60,000 nucleotides of DNA from Adiantum capillus-veneris (taxonomy: Eukaryota > Streptophyta > Polypodiopsida > Polypodiales > Pteridaceae), in NCBI GenBank assembly GCA_014529385.2, contig CM043961.1:10902478-10962477 (forward strand). The letters are read 5' to 3'. Numbering within the stretch: the first letter of the stretch is position 1; every line of letters begins with the position of its first letter. The notes below the pieces were generated by a model. The model saw nothing but the letters and a program-made list of their open reading frames with translations. It had not been told where the DNA came from and made no database searches. Made by a program: the position numbers and the translations under genes. Below, one piece after another: positions 26,486 through 39,815 of this stretch.

Positions 26486-27252
26486 TTTCTCATACACATA
26501 TTCATAAATCCTTATCTCTTCATAACATCAATCCGTAATGAGTCCATGCCTACAAGATGGTGTAAGTTCCTTCTTGAGTAAGAAGGATTTTTATCTATGC
26601 CAACAAAATTTAGTGTAGAAACCTCCAAAGTCAATCATGATAATTAAAAAAAAAAGCCGTTTAGTGTAATCCCACTTACAGATTTTGAGAATTACCTCTA
26701 CATTTTAAATTTGAAAGTGAAAAGACCTGAAAATATATAGAAATTTAGTAAGAAAACCTTCAAATTTAGTCAATTCCCTCTAATGTTCTCATACCTAGGT
26801 TTTGCAAAGACAATGCCAAGCAGCGTTTGGGAAAAATTATTTATCCAAACATACAAAATTCCTTTCCTTGAATTTGCAAAGAGGAAATTTTAGGATATTA
26901 GGTTTACTTTTCGGGTTTTAACACTCCTTTTCCCCTTGCTCTCAAGCAGAAAATGGCACGATATTAAGCCAAGACACATTTTTGCCGAACACTTATTGCA
27001 AAGCTATTAAAAAAAAGGAAGGTTTTTTTTTCTTTTTTTTTTCTGAGGGGGCGGGGGGGGGGGGGGGGGGGTACTGTTAAGAAAAAGATTCAAAGAAATA
27101 CTTGGCGGTAATATCTGCAGCGTTGAGCACGAGTTGGCGATGCAGATCAGTGATGCACAGACAATAGCGCCTCGTTGTCAATCTCTGTTTCTCTCTCTAA
27201 CACATGCACACACAAAGATGAGCTTTCGCAAGTCCTCTGTGCTGCAAAACCG

Positions 27253-27300
<48 letters not shown>

Positions 27301-28267
27301 CGGGGTGATTTTTGGGTGGTGGAAGGCTAAGATTGAACAATTACTTTCTTGGCCTTTTCGTTTAGCTCCATAAATTTAAATTTAACGCATGCTTGGGTGA
27401 AAAACCTTGGGCTACCTATGCCACGACTTTAGACTTTGATGCCCTACCCACAAATAAGTAAAATAAATCCCTCAAAGCCAAAATAAATAATGGGTTTATA
27501 TCAGGCAATTTACTTGAGAAGCCATACCTCTAACATCCTCTTTGCAACTCATAGTGTACAAAGATAGTGAGACCGAGTCGATGAAGAAGCTACCATGGAC
27601 ACCCCAGTAGCGATCGACTATTGGGTATACCCTGATTTTTCTATTCTCAGGTTTTTACCTTAGAAGAATGCCATATTAAGCATCGATTGCCTTTAGATAA
27701 TTGAAATGTTGACCACACTACGTTCGAGAATCCCCATTCGTGAACATCACATCCAATACTGGCAGATAAAGAACTAGTGAACACATCCTATCCATGACCT
27801 GACCAACAACAATGGATTGGTGCACTCATGCATAGTGTTTTAGACACGACTGATTGCTTCCCTACAAGATGCATGTTCCTTGAACTTTGACCCACGGGCT
27901 CAAAAATTGATAAGTTGAACTCCAACACAAGGCAAGGAGAACAAGAGAGGAGAACGAGAGGAAGATAGTGCCCTTTCCTTTCTATGTATGATCACCATGA
28001 GCTGTAGAGAGGGTGCTAGAGATTGCAGACCTCAGAGTTATTATGCATATTATTGATATTTATTGTGGTACTTTGTCAAATAAGTGAGGTAGGGAAAGTC
28101 CTAAAATACTATATCAATAGGCTGCTTCCAACATCTATGCAAAACATATGTTTCTGATCTTAAAGGAAGAATGTTGGTAAAACTTTTCTCCACAAAGAAA
28201 ACCTAGCTTTTTCCAAGAAGCTGGATTTTTGGTTAAAACTTTGTGGTGTGACATCAGCTAGGCTATG
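26481..28267. other. Intergenic stretch, no gene seen
   Basis: AT-rich sequence with a G19 homopolymer at 27053-27071 preceded by T-runs, and a (CT)n tract at 27255-27297. No supported gene. Confidence 0.45.
27255..27297 (+). repeat. (CT)n microsatellite, ~21 units
   Basis: Pure CT tract of 43 bp. Confidence 0.9.
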
Positions 28268-28376
<109 letters not shown>

Positions 28377-28383
28377 TATGATC

Positions 28384-28560
28384 CTAATATCTCATGACTC
28401 TAGCCAACGGCGGTCCAAAGCCCTCTCTGAATAGACAGTGAAAGCATCCTCGTATCTCATAGTATACCAGACAATGACAAATGTGATGTAACTCTATATG
28501 ACATAACTTGCATATCTTGGCTTCTATTGGTACTCTCCTAAATTGAGCATGCACAAACAT
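28384..28560 (-). pseudogene. Zinc-binding remnant resembling the region after a LINE reverse transcriptase
   Basis: Reading the - strand gives RRVPIEAKICKLCHIE, then HICHCLVYYEIRGCFHCLF: a C-x2-C...H...C...Y...R layout typical of the zinc segment following RT in non-LTR elements (R-x-C-xx-C ... H-xx-xx-C-xx-Y). It lies between two compound microsatellites. Only about 55 residues remain, so confidence is low. Confidence 0.3.
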
Positions 28561-28562
28561 AC

Positions 28563-28676
<114 letters not shown>

Positions 28677-28968
28677 TGCTATAGCTCTAACCTCTCATAT
28701 AATTTCTATTGAATCCCTCAAACACTGCTCATTGTTGTACTTCTCGGTGCTCCACCTCCTGTCAACTCAAAGAAAAAGCCAAACCCTGTCGCCTTCCACG
28801 TTTACACGATGCACTAGATTTTTGTGGGACACATCCCAGGGGAGGCCAAGACAACGAGATCTACACCTGTGCGTGGGCCTGTGACTCGGGCGTTCCAAGC
28901 ACTTAAGTGCTCCATGTGGGGAAGTCACTACATTGCGCACTGTACAGGTTGCACATTTGCATTGTGTG

Positions 28969-28971
<3 letters not shown>

Positions 28972-29035
<64 letters not shown>
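28972..29035 (+). repeat. (GA)n microsatellite, ~32 units
   Basis: Pure tract after TGTGTGTTAA. Confidence 0.95.
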
Positions 29036-29036
<1 letters not shown>

Positions 29037-29577
29037 ATGGGCTTTAACTATTCTATTAATTATGGGCTTTAAAGAATACATTAGAAGAAAAACCAGATTG
29101 TCTGAGGTGCTAGCGAAGCTCCGGGCAGCAACAACTAGCAGACACAGATTGTGTGAGGACAAGAAAGGACGATGTCGGTAGGTCCACGTTAGGTTGCAAG
29201 CGTAGATATGGAGCAGACGTAGAACAACGTCAAAAATTGAAAGGGAAGGGTGAATACTTCATACATTAAAATGACGCTCTTATTGAGAAATGAGAATACC
29301 ATAAGTCGGGGAGTTAAAATGACAAGGTTTCTATTATGGACGATGTAGGTCCCAAAAGACAAAGATGAGGGACAAGGGTAGACATTTGTAGTGAGCACAA
29401 GGATCTAATGGCTATGACTTGCACATTCATTGGCGCTTCAATTGTCCAATTCCTTTGTGGGTGATTATGAACTTGAATTCTTGAGAGAGAATGGATCTCT
29501 TCTTGGTGTCCTAAAATGTTGAATTTGATGTCATAATACGGGAGAGCTAATGACACACGTGCGTGGGAAAGGTCTAA

Positions 29578-31363
<1,786 letters not shown>

Positions 31364-31367
31364 TGTG

Positions 31368-31398
<31 letters not shown>

Positions 31399-31400
31399 TT
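31364..31400 (+). repeat. (GT)9 followed by T19
   Basis: GT tract 31364-31381 runs into a T homopolymer to 31400 and then a G/A-rich run, just before a tandem duplication. Confidence 0.9.
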
Positions 31401-31420
31401 GGAGGGAGGGGGGGGAGGGG

Positions 31421-31475
31421 CATATCAAATTAAGAGTGCAATATACAATATAAGAATGGTTTTTAGAGGAACATG

Positions 31476-31521
<46 letters not shown>

Positions 31522-31603
31522 TCTACGATTGCACGTTGCACGTATCAAATTAAGAGTACGAGATAAGCTATTATAATGGTTTTTAGAGGAACATGGATGG
31601 ATG

Positions 31604-31663
<60 letters not shown>

Positions 31664-31690
31664 GATCTACGTTTGCACATTGTAGCATAC
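31421..31690 (+). repeat. Tandem duplication of ~125-145 bp, each copy carrying its own (AG)n
   Basis: Both copies start TATCAAATTAAGAGT (31423 and 31547), share GGTTTTTAGAGGAACATGGA, then an AG tract (31481-31519 in copy 1; 31608-31661 in copy 2), then CTACG(A/T)TTGCAC. Copy 2 has an extra GGAT expansion. The AG tracts differ in length. Confidence 0.85.
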
Positions 31691-31799
31691 ACCTTCCCAA
31701 GGCTTTCATTGACATTAATTGGTCTATGCACAAGAGCTAAAAAGCTTCAAGTATTAAACTCCAATCCTAGCCTCTTTTTTACTAGACTTTCACCACAGT

Positions 31800-32807
31800 A
31801 ATGCTACAAAGCTACGAGTTTAAAATTTGATGCTCCTCTCGAGAGTCTTTTCTATTTTTTTTAATGAATTAGTCGTAAGGGGTATATTGCTACATAAAGG
31901 TAAGTGCTTAGGTTTTTTTAGGAATGTATATTGAATGCGAAAAACCAAAATTGCTATATAATAACTATATTGGAATTTCAAATTGCTACTTGCAAGTAGC
32001 AACTACACAGTTACTATCTAGAAATTGCATAGCTCCTATGATATTGCTACTTCCATCTAGCAAACAATATACTACTAAATAACAAATTCACAAGAACCTT
32101 CATTTTGCTAGTAATTAAATTACAAAACCTCACATTTGCTAGCTCCATGAGTTGTTTTTCCTAGTGAATTACAAATTCTATCTAGCAAAAGCCCTAATGT
32201 GCCAAAATATTCCATATCCTAAGTCGTCCAAAGTTCCTTGTGAGTGTCCCCTTTTGCAAATACTATTGTTGAGCTCCTCGCAATCGAAAACCAACCTTGT
32301 GCCGCAATTTTGGCACTCAATATCATTGGCGTGAAGATCTGTTCAATGATGATGTTGCTCTTTCACTGGGATACAATTTCCACCTGATGGAAACCGACAA
32401 CGCTTGTGACGATGATGAAATGGTCATTGCCGGTTTATACTATGCTCTTCTATTTTTACTTTTGCATAGTCTTGCTGATGAGTATGCACGCTCATGTCAA
32501 GGTCCAAAGGGGGGGAGTAATGTTAATGAAGTGGTTTGACCTCAACACTTGCAAGTTATCAAGTCATGCGCATTTGAACTGAAGCCACGATGGAACATGA
32601 AACCTCGTCATCAAATTTTCACCTTCAACACTTTCTTGATTGATCCCGGATGACATCAAGTCCCATATACAAATCCAAAAAAAAAATTCCTTCTTGCATT
32701 GATTGTTGTTGCAATCACAAAAACAAGAAGCACAACCATCTCATATAGGCACATGCACTTGTATTAGGATTGAGATGTAATCAGCACCTCTCTCTGGGCA
32801 ATCAGCT
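31800..32807. other. Intergenic stretch, no gene seen
   Basis: Short frames, longest about 80 codons at 32297-32539. It precedes a purine tract/LTR-like start on the + strand and may be the 3' internal end of a decayed element, but no domain is readable. Confidence 0.3.
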
Positions 32808-33130
32808 GAGGGGGGATGTTGGAATAAAATCCAATTTTGAAGCCTCGCGAACGATAATGTTGGGATGAAGAGGGGGAGACCAATTTCTTAAAAACTATTC
32901 AACACATACTCACAAACATCACCATCAACCTATCCACCTCTTTTCCCAATTTCCAAGCACACACACACACAACACGGAATTGACATAGACAAGATTGTAA
33001 GACTGTGTAAGAGATAGAGACTTGATTAGAGAGTACACAACAAATTAAGTATGGTATAAGAGTGTAGAGAACAGAATCTGCAAGAGAAAAGCCTAAATCT
33101 AGCCCCAAACTCCACAGCACCTCTCTTGAG
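32808..33130 (+). mobile_element. Possible polypurine tract and LTR start
   Basis: GAGGGGGGA (32808-32816) is followed by TGTTGGAATAAAATCC, a common LTR opening. No second LTR or end is seen, so the right edge is a guess. Sequence to 33450 has no gene. Confidence 0.3.
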
Positions 33131-33596
33131 GAGTTGGTATTTAATATATTATTTATGAGTTTAAGGTGCCAAATTTGAGGTCCCTCTTTGACAGCCACTT
33201 CACTTTTGTAAATGAGTGAAGCTCATTAGTTCTTGCATGACCCATAAGGGGAATTCCCACTACGATCATTTACAGAGCCATAGTGGCTTATTGGAATGAA
33301 AATCTAAAATACTGTGTGTGTATAAAATGGCCGAGAGTTATTTGCAAGTGCCTCTTCCTCAACTCCCCGCATTGCACTCTACAAGATCATCATCATCAAC
33401 TTAATTAGAAAAATAAAATCGACAGCACATAATTAAGCATAATTCTAGCTATCCCAATTGCAGCTAACCACTACAACAGGAGGGTGCCCAGTCTCGTATC
33501 ATCTCATATCCCTAATCATCAACCAATATAACAACCTTGTATCCACACGTTCATCATCGCCATCAATACAACCGCTTACCCACCTATCTCTGCGTG

Positions 33597-33600
<4 letters not shown>

Positions 33601-33688
<88 letters not shown>

Positions 33689-33710
33689 GTAACACACACA
33701 CACACACACC
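33601..33710 (+). repeat. (CT)43 followed by interrupted (CA)n
   Basis: CT 33601-33686, then GCGTA and CA 33692-33710. A second smaller CTCTCACACACACA lies at 33718-33733. Confidence 0.95.
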
Positions 33711-34461
33711 AATGTAATCTCTCTCACACACACATGTAATGCTTCATTGTGCCTCTGATAGTGGGAGGCCTCCTGGCCTTTCACTTCCATATAAGAAAAG
33801 AACTTCTATCCTCCACCTACAATCATCCTCCCACGCCCTCTCAAACCAGCCATGCTCTGATCTTAAACCTCCCATCACTTGCTTTGGATCCTACCCACAT
33901 TTTCTTTGCTCTCAAATATTCTCAAGGAAATATCCTCCCCCACTGCGCCTCTGATTGAACCTGATCATTCTCGAGCCCGAGCAGGGAACTGAATATTCGA
34001 AAGCTCAAGAACGCAAGAACCTAGAGTCGAAATATAGGTGTCCGAGAGTTGAAATATAGATGGGGAGGGTGAACTATGAACAACCCCAAATGTCCAAGCA
34101 GTGCTAGCAAGTTGGAGGGGGTCCAAGCGTAGATATGGAACTCAATAAAAGCTTTGATTAGTTTATGGAATCATTGGTGTGTGGGTTCCTCTATGGTGGG
34201 TGTGAGAATCCCATCCGAGTGCACCTATTGTGCTATCGAGCATGATGCCTCTTCATGTCGTATCCCTTTGCAAAATGTTGAAGCTACAAGAGGATTTGAC
34301 GTTCATCTACCCTTCCCTCCAACTCACAACATGCATGTAGCTGACACTCAACTTTCACCAACAAATACCCCTTATCTATATATCATAGAAGCTCATGCCT
34401 GAAATCAAATACATTTTCATCTCAGAAATTTGCTTCAATAGAAGGTATGGTGTGTTATTAT

Positions 34462-34463
<2 letters not shown>
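33711..34463. other. Intergenic stretch with a weak zinc-knuckle-like frame
   Basis: The frame 34154-34402 contains CTYCAIEHDASSC, a C-x2-C-x3-H-x4-C pattern one residue short of a retroviral-type knuckle. This alone does not support a gene. Confidence 0.25.
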
Positions 34464-34518
<55 letters not shown>

Positions 34519-34600
34519 AGAAGAAGGCTCAGGTTTGATTTTTTTCCCTGCTTCTTTTTTATCTCTCAAATGCCAAGGTAAGCTCCCAACTGAGCCTTCT

Positions 34601-34682
<82 letters not shown>

Positions 34683-34697
34683 ATCTTTGAGGTTGAC

Positions 34698-34766
<69 letters not shown>

Positions 34767-34768
34767 TC
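34464..34768. repeat. Microsatellite-armed inverted repeats
   Basis: GA tract 34464-34515 ends in AAGAAGAAGAAGGCTCAGG; about 55 bp later ACTGAGCCTTCTTCTTC opens a CT tract 34604-34680. The two arms are reverse complements. A second nested pair, GAGGTTGA (34689-34696) and TCAACCTC (34761-34768), brackets another CT tract (34702-34762). Confidence 0.85.
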
Positions 34769-35943
34769 ATGGTGACCCAACTAAGCAAAACAGAATAAAA
34801 ATAAAAGGATGTAACTCAAAAAAGTGCATATTACCTGAAAAAATAGAACAAAAAATAAAAGAATAGAAATAAATTTTTAGAAAGAAAAGAAGAAAGTTAA
34901 CTTTTAAAAGAAAGTAATTGATAACAAAAAAAGAATAAAAATTTAAAATTTAAATGAGTCAAATAAAAATATTGCATATCTATATCTATACTATCTATTA
35001 AAAAGACAAGGGTTCCATCCTACAAATGCTTGTGGCCACAATGAATGGCCTTGCCTTGCTCCTCAATAGACGTTGCCAAGTGGGATGCCAACCACGCTGT
35101 TAAGCGAATGGGATGCATTGTTGCTAGCTAAGCCAAGGCACTACAGTAAAAATTGTTGTTGTAAGAGGCTGCCATAGTGCTGTTTCCAATTTCAAAAATG
35201 ATGGTTGAGGGCAAGGGGAAAAGGTGGAATTCTGCCCCAAAATAGACAAAAATAGTGTAAAAATCCAAAGAATACCCCTAATTTTCTAAATTTCCCTCTT
35301 GGCAAACTCGAGGAAAGGAGATTTGTATGTTTGGAAAATTGATTTTTCCCAAACACTGGTCCTAAGGCAATGTCATGAGCTCAAGTACATCTTCTTGCAT
35401 GGCAATTATCCAACAGGGTTATGACAATCCCAGGTTGGGATGGGAGGGAATCTTAAGAGATTCTAGCTATCAGGAAGTAATGAGCCAATACATACTAAAT
35501 GTCACCTTCTTCATAGACCATGGATGTATAACCGCTCCAAATTTAACAATCTACATGACAACAAAGTAAAGACTCAAAGCACTAGAAAGTGATGGGAATG
35601 TGCCAAAGAATTGTTCCCGCAATGAGCCCACTCGTTAGAGCGCATTCGCATGTTGGCTTGGTAGTCTTTTGGATGAGGTCAGCAGCTTTGGCTGCTACGT
35701 GTAAAGAATTTCGACGCGCCCGACGGGGCCTTGTCATCTCTCGGCTCCGGATGAGAGAGAGTAGAGAGAGATGGGCAAGGTTTTGCCAACTCTGCTGAAA
35801 CTGGCAGAGTGGAAGGAACACATGTAGCATTTTTGCAACTTGATAAAGAGCTGCTTACGCATGCAAAATGCTACCACCATGTTGTGCGAATGCGCCCTTA
35901 GCTATTGATAGTAGAGCAATGGGAGTTAATGCCGTTTACCTCT
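34769..35943. other. Intergenic stretch, no gene seen
   Basis: A-rich 34.8-35.0 kb, then balanced sequence with short frames of 60-80 codons lacking motifs. Confidence 0.4.
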
Positions 35944-36146
35944 TGTTGGAATTCAGGCCAACTGGCTAGACCCATTACTTACCCATCAATAACCCAACCT
36001 TATTCTTTGTTGATATGAATAGAATAAGAAGCGTGAGGGTATTGTCCTCACTATGCGCCACCCACTTTGCGCTCTTACTCTCCATCCTCACAGCACTGTG
36101 TGCACACACACATCCATGCAAGTGCACTTCACAAGTGGTATCAGAG
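35944..36146 (+). mobile_element. Short 5' LTR remnant (190 bp) with tRNA-iMet primer-binding site
   Basis: TGTTGGAATTCAGGCC (35944) to ...CACTTCACA (36133) has the TG...CA ends and size usual for a small Ty1/copia-type LTR. Two bases later TGGTATCAGAG (36136-36146) matches the start of the site used to prime reverse transcription from initiator tRNA-Met. The downstream sequence has no readable gag or pol and no 3' LTR was found, so it is a 5' remnant. Confidence 0.6.
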
Positions 36147-36959
36147 TGTTGGTTGTAGGAAGCAATGGCATTGACCTCTACCTTGCGTGTGCATGGGCTT
36201 CATGGAAAGTCTATGGTTGCTAGCACTAAGATCTGCATGAGTATCGAGCACGAGAGTCGTGCAAAGCAAAGAAATAAGCAGGTTGTAGACATTAAGCTTT
36301 GCACACCATCCTAGTGAGAGAGAGGAACTAAATATACACATCTTAGAGGAGCATATAATCAAAGGATGCCAGCTTAGGAAAAATTGTGCTGAAACTCAGA
36401 GTAGCATAGGGCAGAAGGTAGCGTTGACAAAAAAACAGTTAACACAGTTTTGAGATCTAGCAGTAGTGCAACTTGAGACTTAACTCAAGTCTTTGAGTAG
36501 CATTGAGGCTTTGAGAATTAAAAGTAAAACAAGGCAAGCTATGATCTTTCTGTAGTGCAACACGCTGCAGAAGCAGGAGTCTGTGGAAATGCTACACACA
36601 TACTCGACCCAGTCCCTCTCGGCATTGTGCAAAAAAGAGGATGTGTGCGAAGCGTGGCTCTACGCAATTCACACACAAATGAGGAGAGAACGTATCCGGA
36701 CATACTTCAACATCAACATTGTCCTTGATAGATCTTCGGACATACACACACATACACTCCAATTTGAGCATCAACTTCTTCATTCTTCGCTTTCAACTGA
36801 CACTCTTCAACATCTTATTTTTTGTTTCAACATCGAAGTTTTTTAACTTCAATCTTAGGATTGCGGCTCCATTCCTCGATATCAAGAGCTTTCTGCATGC
36901 ACTATAAGAGGAGTAATCCATAACCGCAAAAACAAAGTAAAATAGAAAGAGAAAATATT
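36147..36959. other. Internal remnant or intergenic, no gene seen
   Basis: An ATG-opened short frame follows the PBS (near 36165) but stops within about 50 codons. No domain recognised. Confidence 0.3.
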
Positions 36960-37168
36960 GTGTACGTGGCACTAACCGCGGCTAAAAACGTGATAGTAGT
37001 TTACAAGCAATAATCACGGTAATATTTGTGGGAATATACCCACAGCTATTACTGCGTCACTTGCCATTGATATTACCGCAGCTATTACCGCTAAACGCCT
37101 ATTCAAAAATAAAGGTGCTCATTTGGGCCACCCAAAATTGGGTGGCCCAAATGAGCACCTTTATTTTT
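36960..37168. repeat. Repeated ATTACCGC motifs next to a 31-bp perfect hairpin
   Basis: 37105-37135 pairs perfectly with 37138-37168 around a 2-nt loop; the stem contains GGTGCTCATTTGGGCCACCC. The preceding 140 bp holds several TATTAC(C/T)GC phrases and CGCGGCTAAAAACG, as in terminal regions of some DNA transposons. A miniature foldback element is plausible. Confidence 0.65.
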
Positions 37169-38700
37169 TACCTACATAAAACAGTGAAACATCAACTGTT
37201 TTTTGAAAGAATATACAGAATAAACAAAAAATTGAAATTGAATTTACTTTACTTTGACAATCTAATGTGCAGAAGATCAACTATTTAAAAAAGTTACAAA
37301 TAAAATAAAAATAGTTATATATACATTGTGCCACATTGGGACTTTATAAAAGTTTGAACAAATATTTTCCTATCTAATCCTCCTCCTCGTTGTCTAGAGG
37401 CACTGATGGGGGCTTTTCACAAGCCAAGCTCCCATACCCCTCTTCTCTCGTCCCCACCCCATGAAAACCCCTCTTAGGGAGGGAGTGATAAAAGGCATTG
37501 GAAAAAGTAAGAAAAAAAATAAAGTATGATTATGTAAATATATAAGAAAGGTAAAATAGGCCACCTCATGCCTGCGGGGTAGCCCATCCCCACCTTGCCT
37601 CCTTTTTCTTCACTGTTGCTCCGTCGGGTGTCCGTTTTCCTCCCCTCCACTCAAAAGGTCAACCCCCTCTCTCTTCCCCTTGTCCTTTCTCCTTTCTCTC
37701 TCCCCTCAAGCTACCCCACCTCTCACCAATAATGCACCCTAACTCACATGCAACTTACCCCATCTTCCAAAATAGTATACCCCACCCCCTCTTTCTCTCT
37801 CTTATTATATCCCATGACCCAAATACCCCCCTCTCTCTCTAAAGGGCGCCATGCCTCTTGTCTTGTAGCTAAATAACCTCCCCCACACTCACACACACTC
37901 AGTTTCACTGAAAAAGGTGCCCACAGACCCATCCCCACCCGGTGGTTACCTGATTTTTCTTGTGTTCACACACATCTGCACACAGATTCACCTCTGAACA
38001 CACGCCCCTCTCTCCCCTCTTGTAATTACTTTATTCTCTATGTCACCTCTCACTTTTTTTCATCAACCCATCTCTCTCTCTTAGTCTCTCTCTCATGAGA
38101 CTGCTGTTATGGCACATATACACACAGCCAGACAAGTGGGGCCCACAGTCACATGGCCTATGTAGATAATGATTTCTTCATTTCTAAATTCTAGAATTTC
38201 TCCCCCCTCCTCCCCTATATAAAGAGGGGTCACCATCACACTAAGGACACACACCATCACCAAAGAGTACACTATGCACTGTGTGTGCCTAGTGCACACA
38301 CACACACCCACACCATCACCATCACCGCAATCACCATGCTCGTCTTAAGCATGACCTCTACACCCTTGGGCTATGGAAGATGAAGGGAAACTAAATGAAG
38401 GATGATGGCCGTAACCCTCTTGCGAGTCTTCGCCATCAACTCCCACCTATCCGCCATGTGCTCTACCACGCTCTCCCTTCTCATTCCCCTACCCTATGCT
38501 CCCCATTTCATCGCCTTATTCTCTAAATAAAGCTTGAGGTTTTGTGAGTATGTTTTCTTGCAATGTTTTGCCCATGTGAGGTGTGCGGAATTGCCATCTA
38601 GTCTTGTGTTTGGAGTGAGCTTGTGTATGTGTGAAGGGTGTGCGGATTCGCCATCCTTTTGTGGTGCCTAAGTACTAAGCCGCTATACCCCCTCCCTCAC

Positions 38701-38747
<47 letters not shown>

Positions 38748-38957
38748 TGATCTCATTCCCTTTCCTCTTCATCATTGCTCCCAAGCATCCATCTCTCTTG
38801 GATGAAAACTTTGTTATGGTGGTGTGTTGTTTGCGTCCTAGCCGCTGAAGCTAGGTGGTGCCCCCTGTTTGCTTTACCATGACAAGCTCGAGGAGCGCCA
38901 TTCGGTCCCCGGTGTTTTAGAGGCCGTCAGGGTTCGGGGTTCGCTTTGCTCCCGTCA
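37169..38957 (+). mobile_element. Putative 5' LTR and leader of the Tat-like element
   Basis: No gene in this stretch. A TATA box TATATAAA (38215-38222) followed by a CA-rich leader, a (CT)n tract (38703-38745) and CCCGTCA directly before the primer-binding site at 38959 are consistent with the right part of a long LTR. The left end is not fixed; TGATGGGGGC near 37402 is one candidate. The cognate 3' LTR is absent. Confidence 0.4.
38703..38745 (+). repeat. (CT)n microsatellite
   Basis: Pure 43-bp CT tract inside the putative LTR. Confidence 0.9.
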
Positions 38958-38958
38958 T

Positions 38959-38980
38959 TTGGTGCCCCCACTGAGGATCT
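38959..38980 (+). promoter_or_regulatory. Candidate primer-binding site of the Tat-like element
   Basis: TTTGGTGCCCCCACTGAGG follows a CA dinucleotide that would end the LTR. Plant Ty3/gypsy elements usually have TGG plus a GC-rich stretch here, complementary to a tRNA 3' end. The tRNA was not identified. Confidence 0.5.
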
Positions 38981-39030
38981 TTTCATGAAACCCTTCAGTT
39001 TACAAGACTGAAACCCCTAAACTATTGTGA

Positions 39031-39496
39031 ATGGATGAATGGCTAGCAGGATTTGCTAATTGGACGACAGAAGAAGAAGAGCTCCAAGCACAACTAGACG
39101 AACTCCGCATCTCCATCGAAGCTCGAGTGCCAGGCGTAACGGTAATCAATTTGCAGTGGGAGAGTCAACCAACACGCCAAACCCAGTGGATATACATAGG
39201 CCAAGTGCCAAGAAGAAGAAGGAGAAGGTGGAAACCATGTCCGTAACCTACAACCAACCCACAACAACGAAATGGAAGGAGCTCTACACAATAGAGAATC
39301 AACACTATTCTACTTTGAGAATCGGGTAACTCAAGTCACCGAGGTAATTATCACAGTCAGTTTTCAAGTCGCACTTGATGCTGCAGCACAGATAACGGAA
39401 TCATTGGCTCACACTCTCATTAGAGAAACTAGGGATCTACTGAGTTTGTTTCAGGAAAGAACACCACCCTCTCCCACAAGCTTGGACATTGACTAA
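39031..39496 (+). CDS. Short leader ORF(s) upstream of gag
   Basis: Two short frames: 39031-39246 (MDEWLAGFANWTTEEEEL...) and 39272-39496 (MEGALHNRESTLFYFENRV..., hydrophilic, helical). They look like one decayed upstream protein broken by a frameshift. Extra ORFs before gag are known in the Tat lineage, but these are not recognisable by sequence. Confidence 0.3.
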
Positions 39497-39815
39497 GCAC
39501 CTCTAAGCTTCACATGAATCAATACAACCTACCTCAAGACAGATCACACATACCAACACGTGTACGCTCAATCAAGGTAATACTGGATTTGAAGGCTCAC
39601 TACCAGCACGTCATTGACACCATGCTGGGTAGGGAACGATTTTTTGAGGTTCTGGCATTAGATCAACCATTTGTCCTACCTTTGGTACAAGGCAATGTAC
39701 CATTTGAAGTTTTAATCTATGTCCTAGTATAAGAGGGTATACACGCCTCCTTGTAAAGAAGAAAAAAACTTTCGCAAGTTAAGCAGTGTGTCTTTCCAAC
39801 TCTCTCTCAGTAATC

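Noticed and set aside
27053-27071. G19, C17 (30891) and G13 (43621) homopolymers as G-quadruplex or regulatory elements
   Set aside because: Single homopolymer runs in non-coding DNA, equally explained by slippage or sequencing error; no associated gene.
34154-34402. Zinc-knuckle protein
   Set aside because: C-x2-C-x3-H-x4-C is one residue short of the knuckle spacing and no gag context exists.
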